DNA of 64,000 bases, taken from positions 48,709 through 112,708 of the forward strand of contig KV425614.1 of assembly GCA_001632425.1 (NCBI GenBank), read 5' to 3'. This document shows, one piece after another, positions 12,302-25,253 of this stretch. The translations under genes were made by a program, and so were the position numbers. Source of the DNA: Neolentinus lepideus HHB14362 ss-1 (Eukaryota > Basidiomycota > Agaricomycetes > Gloeophyllales > Gloeophyllaceae). The notes beneath the pieces are model-generated. The model saw only the letters and a program-made list of their open reading frames with translations. It had not been told where the DNA came from and ran no database searches. Position 1 is the stretch's first letter; each line of letters begins with the position of its first letter.

Positions 12302-12564
12302 GCGGCTACCCAAACCTGAAATATATCCATTCCATAAATGGATTACAAAAGCAAATCTTTTGTTACTTCTTTTCCATTCTGTTTATATTTAATCATTGTG
12401 GTCATCTTGAAGGTAATGCTGTGGATAATATTTTGTCCAGTCTACTGAGCATTCTCTAAATATTTAAGTTTTCCCATGACAGAATATTTTGTGAAAGTAA
12501 TTATATGGATATCCATTTTGATCAACATTTTGCAGGTCCTCAAAGAGTGGGACTCCCGCAGTGT

Positions 12565-13499
12565 CACGTGACAGATGCTTAGATCGTTCTCATGCCGGGC
12601 ACCGTGAACCTATAGAGAACTTCAGCATCGAGTTACTTCTTGATGCAATTGTGGACAACAGAGACCGGTCCTACATGCCACTGGTTTCGCTTTATCCCCT
12701 GGTGTTGTTGCGTCTCCTGTTTCGACCTCAGGTGAGATCTTTGTTTCCTAACCTTGGAGATAGCCATATGCACTCTCCTCCCTCCCCCCATCTACAGCGT
12801 AATTGAGGCACTCTGGATGCAGTTGCAATTCAGGCCGGTCTTCGAGGGAGTCATCTTTGTTCAAATGGAAAGTCACTCATGAGTCGTACACCTTCAGACA
12901 TGATTGTTGCTGGGTTCCAAAAAGCCTTCCAAAATAGATGTATGAATACTTTATCGTGCCCCAATGTGCTTTGTACAGTGATCAAGCTGAAGTACTGAGC
13001 TACATGTTCCACATCAAAGATGTATGCTCCTATGATACCGTCTGGCCTAACTACAACCAATGTGCCTAACATTGCAGCACTGGCATTCTATCACAATCAG
13101 TGAGACAGGTTTAGGAAGATCTGGATGGATATGTAAGAAAGGTAATAGATTGAGTGGCTTGCAGGAGAAGCTGGGTGCAAAACAAGTCACCGTGAAAACT
13201 CTGCAGTAATTGCTTATGAAAGGAATTGATGGAGAAAGTTCAGCGTCTTCAGCCCAGTCATTTTAAGCAAATTCACAGCATATTTCTGGTAGTATAGTGT
13301 GTATAAGCAGCAGTCCAGCACTGAGGAATGAACAGAATCAATAGAGAACTAGAACAACACCAGGAGCATGAGAGGTATAAGGATGCAGTGTGCACCTCCT
13401 CAGCCATACAAACAAAAGCATATAGCACATTGTTTGTACATGTTATGGTAGTGGCTACTTAAGTGAGCCTCTCAACATAGTAACATGTACTGAAGTCCT
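12565..13499 (+). other. Intergenic with a possible exon relic
   Basis: Around 12627-12731 a plus-strand frame reads IELLLDAIVDNRDRSYMPLV then SLYPLVLLRLLFRPQ, followed by a plausible donor GTGAGA at 12732 and a pyrimidine-rich acceptor near 12800. This looks like coding sequence, but the downstream frame is broken and I do not recognise the family. It may be a gene remnant cut off by the neighbouring element. Confidence 0.3.
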
Positions 13500-13511
13500 A
13501 TTTTTCCACAT

Positions 13512-13880
13512 TTGTTGCTTCACTTATTCCAATCCCACCCCTGCCTTCTCATACCTGTTGTCCCTCTACAGGATATTATCCAGGCTCTGCAGACACTGTG
13601 CCACTCCCAATCAGTCACCAAAATCTTGAAACTGCCTCATGGCCTCCTCCAGCTTGACCCTTGCCTCTTCATACCTGTCTTCCATCTGCAGGTTATCACC
13701 CAGGCTCTGAAGACACTGGGCTGCTCCCAGTCTGTCACCATTGTCTTTGAACTGCCTCATGGCCTCCTCAAGTTTGATCCTTGCCTCTTCATACTGGTAT
13801 TCCATCTGCAGGGTATGACCCAGGCTCTGCAGACACCAGGCTGCTCCCAGTCTGTCATCAATGTCTTGGAATAGCAGTAA
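13512..13880 (-). repeat. 120-bp tandem repeats encoding TPR units
   Basis: Three units of about 120 bp, each coding a 40-residue TPR such as DRLGAAQCLQSLGDNLQMED followed by RYEEARVKLEEAMRQFKDNG. The units are close in sequence, suggesting recent duplication or gene conversion before the gene decayed. The third unit, the leftmost on the plus strand, contains stops. Confidence 0.75.
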
Positions 13881-14760
13881 TGTCTCTTGGATCCCTTTCT
13901 TTGCAGCAGCCCAATGACTCTGCCAATAGAGATTCATTGCAACCAGGTATTGACACTTTGCTTGAAATTCTTGACCCTTTGTTTTGGTGCCTGCTTCCAT
14001 AATACTCTGGAATAGTTCTGTTGTGGGTTGGTGAGGCAACAGGAACTATGACATCTGGTATCCTGCTTCCATAAGTGTCTTCCCTGCTTCCTTATCACAG
14101 CATGCCTGCATTATGATGGCAATGATGTTTGCACTTTCCCTCACCAAGATGTCATTGTGCTCTTGATGATATTGATTGATGAGAGCAATGTAGTGACCTT
14201 CAAGTGCATGCCTATGAACTGGTCCTCATGGATACTTCTTGCAGATGTAGTGCCTAATTGGGGAGAGAACATTGATATGCTCTTCAGAGTCTTGAATGAG
14301 GGCTGCCTGTCTAAGTGCTCATATGACTTGAGATCTATGGCTCATATGTGGTGTCTTTGCCTCCAATGTCTTTGAAGCCATGAGCAAGCCTTCTGGAAGA
14401 TATGAAATAAGGGCCAGAAGAGGAATTGCATCTTGAGAACCTCAAATAACTTTGCTCTGAAGGGAGAAGTCTATGGAGACTTCCATATTATTCAGCCTGT
14501 CATTCCCAGACTCTGCCAATAATGCAGTCTTCCTCTTCTGCCATTCCTTCAGAAGATTCTCTGCTCAGTCCAGTTGAGCCAACCTTGAAATGAGCTTGAT
14601 AGAAAGTAGAATGTGATCCATCTCATGTAAAAGCTGGTGTATTGCAGCCTGATTGGTGCTTGCATGGCTAAAGGATAGAAAAGGCTGTCTTCAAGCCTGC
14701 AAGGACAACCCACCGAATGAGATACTTTTATCCCATTGCATCCCAACTGGGGCAGCCCCA

Positions 14761-17166
14761 GGCTCCTATAACCATCTGACCTTCGCACTCTCATTGCAGA
14801 ACTATAGCACATGGTTCATCATAATCTAATAATAAATATTGATTACTAAGGTTACTATATAAGGAAGGTAATTGGGTGCAAGAGAACACTCAGTGATGGC
14901 TGTGTTTGCCCAAGATCCCCGAGGGTGACACGGAACCTCAAAAACATCAACAGAATATGTATATATTCATTATTTACCTCTATTTACTCTTTTGCCTAGA
15001 ATAGTTTCTGAAGCTGGATAGTCACAGAAGTGTCACAGCTGGGCCGTGATGTTTCACTAAGTCTGAAGCACGTTGTGATAGAACACAAAAGTATTTAAAG
15101 ATATATTACTGAGAACATTTACCATATGACTGAGCAAATACCGTCCTTGCTGCAATGTCTGCACTGCTATGAAGCAGTTCGCAAGAGAGGGATGGTCAAT
15201 ATCAACAAAGATACCAAGGACCTTCTGGATGCACTGGGAGCTCATCCGAGCACCTGGGACTTGACTATCCTTTGATGTGAATGTGGGAATCTTCAAGAGT
15301 CATTTGAAGTGCCCACCCTCCTGCATGATCACTTCCAGGTTTCCCACTATAACATGATATTTGCCTTTCGCTCTCAGATGGCCAGTGCAATTTTGACCTG
15401 GAACAAGCATGCACATTTGTTAAATTTGGTTTTGACAAGGTCACAAATTCTCTTGATGGTCCATGGGCTGTGTGATGAGGAAGCCATAATATCTGAGAGT
15501 GGCTAGCAACAGTTGAGACAGGCTGCTGGTGTGCTCATTGACAGGCTACAACACACAACAACTACCAAAAACACCTAGAAAATTTGGAGGGAACTCCATC
15601 TAATAGTGTCAGTAGTCGAAGGGCAGAAGGGTAAAGCTCAGGGGAGGTGAGGGAGGCAAAACAGAACAATGAGTGGCACCGTATATCTCCTGTGAGTCAT
15701 CCCAGACGCTCTAGAACACTCCTAACTCTTTATTACCCTTGTTCTACATGTTTCAGCACCAACTCAGTGCTTCTCAGAGGGTTTTTCAGAGCCGGACTAG
15801 ACCAGCTTGTCCTTTTGGGGGACTTGGACGGTAGTCGGTGGATAGTATGACAAGTGCCTCCACACTGGAGGACTTCGAGGATGCAGTAAGATGGAACACT
15901 GGTGCAGGAGACATAGGGAGAACACAACAGAGATGATAAACACAGAGATAAATGCAAGACCTCACGCCGAGGTCATCATAGAATGCAATTTCAGATGCAA
16001 GGAGGCTTTGAGATGTGAACTGTGAGGTAAAATTCACTCCTGGAAATGAAAATACAGGTTGCCTTAAGTACTAAGTGACCTCGTCATCTAAGAAACTGCT
16101 AAGTCCAAGATATCCTATGCTCCATGCATCTACAATCAGAAAATACAATCAAAAATGTGCCGCCGAGCCTCGCTAAGCTCCCAAGCCGCTTGCCAATCAT
16201 CCACTGCATACCACTCTCATTCTGAAGCACTCTAGGTGGGTCAGGAACCGCTGCCTCAGGGAAGATCCTCCCATCTTGAGTCCATATGGCACATCAGCAT
16301 GATTTGATGACTCGTGCTTGATGATAATTGACTCAAAATTCATGAGAGGCCCAAGGCATCCTAACGTGCGACGGCCAATGAACCCCGAGGTATTGTGAGG
16401 TCAAACGGAAGGTAAGATCAGCTGGTATGTGTTAGGAAGGCTGATATGAGTGACTCAGCATGTATTGGCGCTTGATAGATGCACCGAGTGCTGCCATTCG
16501 TCACCGTTGTGCTGGTAGACTGAGTTCTGGAGGTTCCAAGGATCATCATGTCGTATGGAAGGGGCATGGCGATGAGTAAGTGTTGCTGATGCCATCAGTT
16601 CTGCCGTCTGAGTGCACAAGCAGAATTCGACTACCTCGGGGTATCCTGAGTCATCGAATAGAGTCCACTCTATAGCACCAGCAGGCATGCGGTGTGGCAA
16701 AGTGTCTAACACTCGGCGGTGACATCAGTGTCCGGAGGTGCGCATTCTCGGGGCTCACCAATGTATTGAGTCATAGCTCGGTGACCTCTCAGAGATACAC
16801 TGGTGGTCTTGACGCTTTCTGCACCGTGTCAAACAAGCCAAAAACACGTTTTCAGAGGCTAGCAACACTGGAGGCCTATCATCATCACGCCAAAATCACT
16901 CTGAGATTGATGCATCCAGTTTAGGCAAAAGAGTAAATAGAGGTAAATAATGAATATATACATATTCTGTTGACATTTTTGAGGTTTCATGTCACCCTCG
17001 GGGATCTTGGGCAAACACTTTGGCCAGCCATCACTGAGCGTTCTCTTGCACCCAATTACCTTCCTTATATAGTAATTTTAGTAATTAATATTTATTATTA
17101 GATTATGATGAGCCACGTGCCTTCATACCGCAATGAGAATGTGAAGTTCAGATGGTTATAGGAGCC
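14761..17166. mobile_element. Mutator-like element with about 240-bp TIRs inserted in the NLR gene
   Basis: The outer ends are GGCTCCTATAACCATCTGA and its reverse complement. The left arm 14761 to about 14999 and the right arm about 16921-17166 are inverted copies; shared blocks include AAGGAAGGTAATTGGGTGCA and CAAGATCCCCGAGGGTGACA. The 13-bp sequence TGGGGCAGCCCCA flanks both ends (14748-14760 and 17167-17179). It is itself a palindrome, so the exact duplication length (8-13 bp) cannot be fixed. Removing the element plus one flank copy restores the NLR reading (LTMRAGAAP then VGMQWDK). Long TIRs and an 8-11 bp target duplication are the hallmark of Mutator-like elements. No transposase is visible; the interior carries an LTR copy and unrecognised sequence. 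Confidence 0.75.
15539..16881. mobile_element. Solo LTR-like element, copy 2, CpG-decayed
   Basis: Begins TGACAGGCTACAACACACAA and ends GGCCTATCA, flanked by TCAT at 15535-15538 and 16882-16885. It is homologous along its length to 10896-12301. Differences from copy 1 are largely CG to TG or CA changes, for example AAAACGCGGAGGG against AAAATTTGGAGGG. It sits inside the Mutator-like element, so it landed after, or travelled with, that element. Confidence 0.6.
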
Positions 17167-19020
17167 TGGGGCAGCCCCAGCCCTCATTGTCAGAATCAGG
17201 GATACTTGAGGGATGCTTGCAATCCATTCCATGATATCCACCACAGGCTGATTAATACCTTCTTGGTAGTAAGGAGTTCCAAAATTATCCAGAACCACCA
17301 ATGCTCTTGATCTTCTCCTAAGGAATGAATCTATGCTTGTCAGAAGATCTTCCTTCTTCTACCTCTGAACTTCCAAGACAGTGGCAATATGTTGTGCTAG
17401 TTGGTCAGCATTTCTAGCTGATTCACAGGGAACAAAGTAGGACTGTTCCCCAAAATGTGCCTTTGCAATAGGATGATGGAGGATGGCCAGTGCACATGTG
17501 GTCTTGCCTATGCCACCAGAACCAAGTATAGCTAGATTGGGCTGAGTGTCAAACCCAGAAGTCAGAAGAGTGACAGCATCTGAAACCTCTTGATCTCTTC
17601 CATAGAAGACAGATGGTTTTGGAGGGGGTGTCCTAGACAGAAAAAGGCTACAACAGGCATCAATAAATATCACATGGAATGAACAAATGCTCATACCTCC
17701 CCTGCATCTGGTGATTTGACTACCATTAATCATGTGCTGCAGTTGGTTATGGTAGTTAGACCTACCATAGCTGTGTGTTGATCTCCTACTATGATGTCAT
17801 GAATCCCCTGCAAGTTCATATCCATCCTTTGGACAGTGCTGGTAAGATCATCAAGTTTACCCCAGATCACAACTTGGTCTGTATGTATATTTATGACTGC
17901 ACTTTGCTGCCTTTGAGTTATTGAGAAATGTAGTGATGCATAACAAGAAGTGACACATCACAAATAGCTGGTGAACATGACTCAGGTAGGTCTTCCAGCT
18001 GACAATGCAACCCTGGTCTTGAGTGCATGTGAGAAAGTGTTGCAGGCCATTTTGGTTGGCCATACCTCACATGGCTGGATGCATTTCACCAAGTTTACTG
18101 GTTATGCACAAATGTCAGCCTATCAAGGAGCTGACCGTCAATGTAGTCAATGCACATCTGAAACTTCTCAATTTCCTCTATCATTGCATCGTCAAAGCTT
18201 TTGAGATTGTGCCCCTGTAGTGAATTGGCTAGGCTGAGCATTGTCTCTGCAGCAGTTTGTACCACATCTTGACAATTGTCTTTATTATTCTCTGGCAGAT
18301 TTGACATTCTGTCAGGCATGATCCATGAGGCACTGTACCTTTGCATGAGCTCACCTGAATGGCATTGATGACCTGTATAGCGATCTGTGCCAATCTTTGA
18401 TGAAGGGTACATTTATGCTGCCATTCACCAAGTTTGCGAGAACAGTCAAGCCATCCCTCAGAAGGGCCAAGGCAGTTCTCATGATGCTACTCTAGCAGCT
18501 CTGTTTGGGTCTTCTCTCCTTGGAGGCATTGTGGACGATTGCATATGAGTGGTTGGGTATGAGCAGCTTGGTAACCCACAGCCATTAATGATGCACTTAC
18601 TGCCTTTGTCATCTTGTCCAATATGACCCCCAAGATGGACAGTCCCACAAAAAGCTGACTAAGCATGTGGCTGATTGGCTGCATGAGAAGAGCTGGCACC
18701 GCTAAGTCCAGTTGCACCCACATGTAGGTTTGAGCTGTTTGTATTTCGACATTAGACACATGTCATACCTTTAAGCTAGTGAAACTTGAGAAACTCAAAG
18801 TAACAACCATCACCCAATTAAAATATATTTGCTTTTATTTTACCCCAGATGTCAATGAAGCGGAGGAGGGAGGGAGGGGTTCCCGGCCACCACCCTTTGT
18901 AGATAAACCATAAAGCTCATATAAAACTCTTTTACCCAACTCAAGACCCAATGGAAACATACCCATCTGGCGGGCAGGAGTGGTGCAATAGTTACAAGCA
19001 CAAAAAGAAAGAAAAATATG

Positions 19021-19090
19021 CATACATTTGGAGTCGAACCTCCTAGGTGCATCGCTAAAACCGAACAAGTTAACCACTACACTATATACA
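19021..19090 (-). pseudogene. tRNA-like relic (possible SINE head)
   Basis: On the minus strand the segment reads TAGTGTAGTGGTTAAC (box A-like) and, 29 bases later, GGAGGTTCGACTCC (box B-like), which is the spacing of an RNA polymerase III internal promoter. The anticodon stem does not pair properly, so this is not a working tRNA. It may be a decayed tRNA or the 5' part of a SINE. Confidence 0.4.
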
Positions 19091-19742
19091 ACTTTTGGAG
19101 TAAACGGAATCAATATAATATGATGCCCACTCGTACTCTGCTTAGTCAGCTTTTTCGTGGGATTGTCTTTCTTGGGGGTCGTATTGGTAGAGACGCCTTT
19201 GTCCTCCACCACTATTCTTTGTTTGCACGTGGCCAGAGACATCTCAAACGATATCACACTGGTTCGCGTTATTGATAGTTCCCGATATGCAATCCAGCAA
19301 CTGTCGATTTAATCCACCCACAACAACAGTACTTACGGGGTCGACTATCCAGTCTATGCGGTGACCAAGACCATTCATCTCCACAGCTCTCAATCATACA
19401 CCCTCAGCGCCCTCATAAATATATACCAACCCATCAATGTTTCAACCCCCACACCTCCAGTCTGCCTCCTCTCCCTCCATCGATCTTGTTCCTCTGCATT
19501 GGCATTTGGTCGCACTGCCTGGAATGAAATCTGACACTGTAAATACAGGTGGTCGATCTGGAGCCGGAAATCATGCACACGAAGACGATCAGGGTTAGTA
19601 GCTTTGTGAAGGGGATTCGAATATATGCGCGATGAATCCCTAGAGAATATGTCAAGAGATAGTCGCTCTTTGAAGAATAATGGGAGACTCTCCACGTGCG
19701 GCCATACTCTTGGTCCACGCAGTGAGCACTTGGGTGGACCTA

Positions 19743-22742
19743 TGCCAGATTTTCTCTTGTTCAGGATGGACAGCTACTTCTTCCTCCATTTACCTGAGAG
19801 CGGCGGCCTCATGAGAAACGTCCATCTCTATTGATTGGACTGCCCTTCAAGATGCCCGAGGCAGTTGCAGGGTAGAGGTTCCGGTCGAGGAGAATGACCC
19901 CCAAATCATATCAAGGCATCTCATGGAGATGCATTGATGAGTCCAGAATCACGGAAGGCTAGCCCATTCACATCGTCCTCCATCTGAAATCTGACAACAC
20001 ATCGAGCTCGCAGCTTCAGAAAGCAGAGGCACCTTTTCCTGACATCAATATTCCAGCGTCTGCCTGCACAGACACCCAAGCCACCGCACGCTGGAACGCC
20101 CTCTTCAATCCGCATCACAAAAATTACAGATTCAGTCCCATTCGTCTCGGTTGGGTGGACTTTGAGGACATGAGTAAAGCGATCTCAGCAGGGAAAGAGA
20201 AGGAGCAGCGGAATAAATGTTCGTCTAATTCTCCTTCTTGTATGGCAGACATAGTCCTTAACTAGTCTTATAGGCGCTGCAGTCGAGAAGTTCGTTCCCC
20301 ACACGCGCATGAAGACTGGGTTTGCGAAGGAGTGGTATGTGTCTTTCGTCAAACTTCTGATGCTGCACCCACCCATGACGACCCTGAAAGATCCTCTGCA
20401 TCCTCAATGGTCAATAATTCTGAATTGACGCTGCAGTATATAGACTTGGGTAGCATCATGATGGGTGTTCTAGCACTACCTTCGTGGATGACACCCTCAG
20501 ACTTCCTCGCATTCGTTGCTCCTGCTGCAGAAGGGATAGTTCATTTGCAAATGATCAGGTACAGTCACATTGTCTTTGCCTACCTAAACATGTCATTGAA
20601 TGTCATGCTGACTCATGCAGGAATTCAGCTCCGAATCGCTCCATTGTACTGATCAAATTCTGCAATGCTGAAGATGCAGTGCAGTTTGTGGAAGCTTACA
20701 ATGGCAAGCCATTCAATTCTGCGGAAGTGAGTTTAACACTGTCTAAGCTTCAAGGGTTTTCTCACTCTGCACAACATTGTAACCTGAAATATGTCACGTC
20801 GTGCATGTTCTGTCCATGGCCATCCAGCTAGACGACCAGAGCTCCCTTGCAATATCACACCTTAGCATCTGTGGAGGTTGTAGATTTTTAATAGAAGACT
20901 GGTACAATGGCGGTTAAGCCGTAGGATTACAAGCCCATGAGGAGAGCGCTGTCCCTCAGGCTTTATATACTACTTGTACAAAATGCTAGAATATACTACA
21001 ATATTCATGAAATTCAAATGGGTTAACCTAATACCTAATTTATATTCCTGAGCAATTTCCAACACTCCCCCATTGCTCAGAATATCTTCAGAAAATAAAA
21101 CCACAAAATTGCAAAATTCCAGAACCACTGAGCTCCCCCATAAGCTAAATTCTTGAAGCCAGAGACGTCGTGCTTGCAGCCGGAGCAACACATGCTTACT
21201 GCACTGGCGGCGTCGGAGTGACTAACACTTGCCGCCTGAGATCGACACACGATTCCCGCACCGTCTTACTCCAAATCGAGGTTTTCTTCTTCAATCCTAA
21301 AATGCAAATTCTTCATCACTGGTCAATGCTAAATTGGCCTTCTCCTCCTTCCCCTTTGGGCAGTTTCTCGCTATATGCCCATGCTCATTGCACTTGTAGC
21401 ACCTCAGACTCGCTTGAGTATGTGGGCCACGAGCAGCTAGAGCCATGTTCGGCAAGGTTTCCGGGGTCCCACCGCGTCTGCCTTCATCCAGGAGGGCGCC
21501 GGTGATGTCCGAGATGACATTATGTAAGCAGGATAAGCGGAGAGCCAGGTCTTTGTACTAGTCTGATGGGCTTGTGTAGATTTTTAATAGAAGACTGGTA
21601 CAATGGCGGTTAAGCCGTAGGATTACAAGCCCATGAGGAGAGCGCTGTCCCTCAGGCTTTATATACTACTTGTACAAAATGCTAGAATATACTACAATAT
21701 TCATGAAATTCAAATGGGTTAACCTAATACCTAATTTATATTCCTGAGCAATTTCCAACAGAGGTACCTATGAGCTGCCGACATGTTCAGTCTGCCTCGA
21801 GCGAATGGAGTCCGCCGTTACGGATCTTGTTACTGTGCCATGTTCACATACATTTAACTGCATGTGTTTGAGTCAATGGGATGATAGTCGGTAAGTTTTG
21901 AACTGATCACGCGGGTTATGTTGTCGTTAATTCATGACGAAATAGATGCCCTGTTTGCAGGTATTCTCGGACCCTCCTATCCTTCCACCCGCCCTCTTCT
22001 AGTAACCGCTCTACAGTTCCTATTCCTTTCACTTCACTCTCCACACCAGGTCTCGCCCGATGAGCAGACTACGGCAAATCTCTCGATCTACCTAATATGT
22101 GGCAACATGTGCCAGGGACTGTACGGCTGCGCCAACGCGCATGCCCATTACGAACGCACGAGCTCGAACTGGAGACCCAGCGTGTGTGGGCTACGCTGGC
22201 AATCGGTCTTGGACCTGGCCCGTCAGACGCCCTGACCGCGGAGAAGACAGAGCCCATCGTATCGAATATTCGTACCTACTGACCTCACAGTTGAACTCTC
22301 AACGGATGTTTTGTGAGGAGCAGAGCGCGGAGCTGAAGATGCAGGTTGGCGAGCTAAAAGCGGGGATGGTGATAATGAGCAAGGAGGTTGAGGATGAGCT
22401 GTCGAACACCAGGGAGGATATCGAGCAGAGGAAGCAAGAGGAAGATAAACGAGTAGCTGCGCTCGAAAGGGAGAAGGCTCAAGCGGAGAAGAGAGCTGTT
22501 AGTGAAGGGTTGTTGAAGAACCTGGAGATGGTGAAGCAGCCGGCGGAGCAAGGTGATACGGAGAAGGAAAACGTTGTATTCAGAGTCGGTGAATTGGAGG
22601 ACGAGCTGAGAGACGTCATGTTCTTCCTCGAGGCATGACAAAAACCGAGCAGAGCGGAGGCGTTGAGGCTGCAGGAGGCTCTATAGAGCCGTCAACATCT
22701 TCGCGGGCACCCGTAAAAAAGAAAAAATCTCGCAAAACCTGA
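19743..22742 (+). pseudogene. BRAP2/Etp1-type RING-ZnF-UBP protein, decayed and interrupted by a retroelement
   Basis: Domain order matches BRCA1-associated protein 2: BRAP2 domain at 20460-20720 (LALPSWMTPSDFLAFVAPAA; SIVLIKFCNAEDAVQFVEAY), RING finger at 21773-21960 ([20 protein letters not shown] ... CPVCRYS), a ZnF-UBP remnant near 22070-22160 (LICGN...NAHAHYERTS) and a C-terminal coiled coil ending ELRDVMFFLEA. The family are E3 ubiquitin ligases. Damage: a RING histidine is replaced (HTFNC for HTFHC), a deletion shifts the frame before the UBP domain and zinc cysteines are lost. The splice acceptor before PEICHVVHVLS is missing, and an 882-bp element sits before the RING. The start is uncertain (about 19743). 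A functional copy presumably exists elsewhere. Confidence 0.75.
20879..21760 (-). mobile_element. Truncated Copia-type LTR element (TRIM-like), 186-bp LTRs
   Basis: LTRs lie at 20879-21064 and 21575-21760; by eye they are identical. The 5-bp target duplication GAGGT is perfect (20874-20878 and 21761-21765). Read on the minus strand the LTR begins TGTTGGAAATTGCTCAGG and ends in CA. The 510-bp interior encodes, on the minus strand, the end of a Gag protein with a CCHC knuckle, CYKCNEHGHIARNC (CX2CX4HX4C), at about 21370-21415. No protease, integrase or reverse transcriptase is present, so mobility would depend on an autonomous Copia element elsewhere. Identical LTRs imply a recent insertion. 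Confidence 0.9.
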
Positions 22743-23104
22743 AGAGGCAGATATTGTTGCTTGAATTCTGTGATGATGACTCGCTCAGATGGCCCTTCTA
22801 CTTCTGTTACTGTAGCCGCGCTGTGTTATATCCAATTGAGTGTAGCATGTCGAATGCAAGACTGCCACGATCTATACATGTTAGAAACAAGACAAAACGA
22901 TCGCTTCCCCCGTACTGTCGGGTTGCGTTCTAGCTCTATGAAATTAATCGTTCTAACGTTATGACAGACCGACCTCAAAGTCACATTACAACCTAAGAAT
23001 TTAACTTTCCTTTCGGCATTCGTACAATTGAATTATCACAACAATCCGTTCCGAACTTCTCCTTTTCCCTTTTCACGACATCATCAGAACCGCGCTGTGA
23101 GGAT
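22743..23104. other. Gap between the BRAP2 pseudogene and PGI
   Basis: About 360 bp with no gene, serving as the 3' flanks of two convergent genes. Nothing distinctive is seen. Confidence 0.4.

Positions 23105-25253
<2,149 letters not shown>

Larger units (their letters stand above)
10003..12564. mobile_element. Long-TIR DNA element (about 2.56 kb) with an LTR inserted in it
   Basis: The left arm 10003-10164 is an inverted copy of 12404-12564 with moderate divergence. Shared blocks include ACACTGCGGGAGT, CTCTTTGAGGACCTGCAAAA and TATCCA...ATTACCTTCAAGAT. The left TIR runs into the assembly gap, so its full length is unknown. No target duplication is obvious: the flanks read ...GTGGGCTTC and CACGTGACA.... 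The interior holds a minisatellite and a 1.4-kb LTR. No transposase is visible in the readable part. Long TIRs suggest a Mutator-like or other class II element, but this is inference. Confidence 0.6.
13500..18760 (-). pseudogene. NLR-type (NB-ARC/NACHT + TPR) gene, decayed and split by a transposon
   Basis: Reading leftwards from about 18760, an alpha-helical N-terminal region comes first (LFVGLSILGVILDKMTKA; NLPENNKDNCQDVVQTAAET). The nucleotide-binding domain is at 17730-17180: Walker A NLAILGSGGIGKTTCALAIL, Walker B RALVVLDNFGTPYYQ and the following SLILTMR. After the inserted element (14761-17166) the same protein resumes with MQWDKSISFGG, STNQAAIHQLLHEMDH and LLKEWQKRKTALLAESGNDR. Tandem TPRs are at 13512-13880. 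Such fungal STAND proteins are thought to act in non-self recognition. Lesions: in-frame TAG at about 17358, TGA at about 14572 and further stops near 13609 and 13571. The region has very few CpGs. It is not functional as it stands. Confidence 0.75.

Noticed and set aside
15057..15500. Minus-strand peptide-like frames inside the NLR-inserted element
   Set aside because: Frames are broken and no transposase or known domain is recognised, so no gene was called.
18835..19257. 140-codon minus-strand frame
   Set aside because: No motif or codon pattern supports it, and it overlaps the tRNA-like relic.
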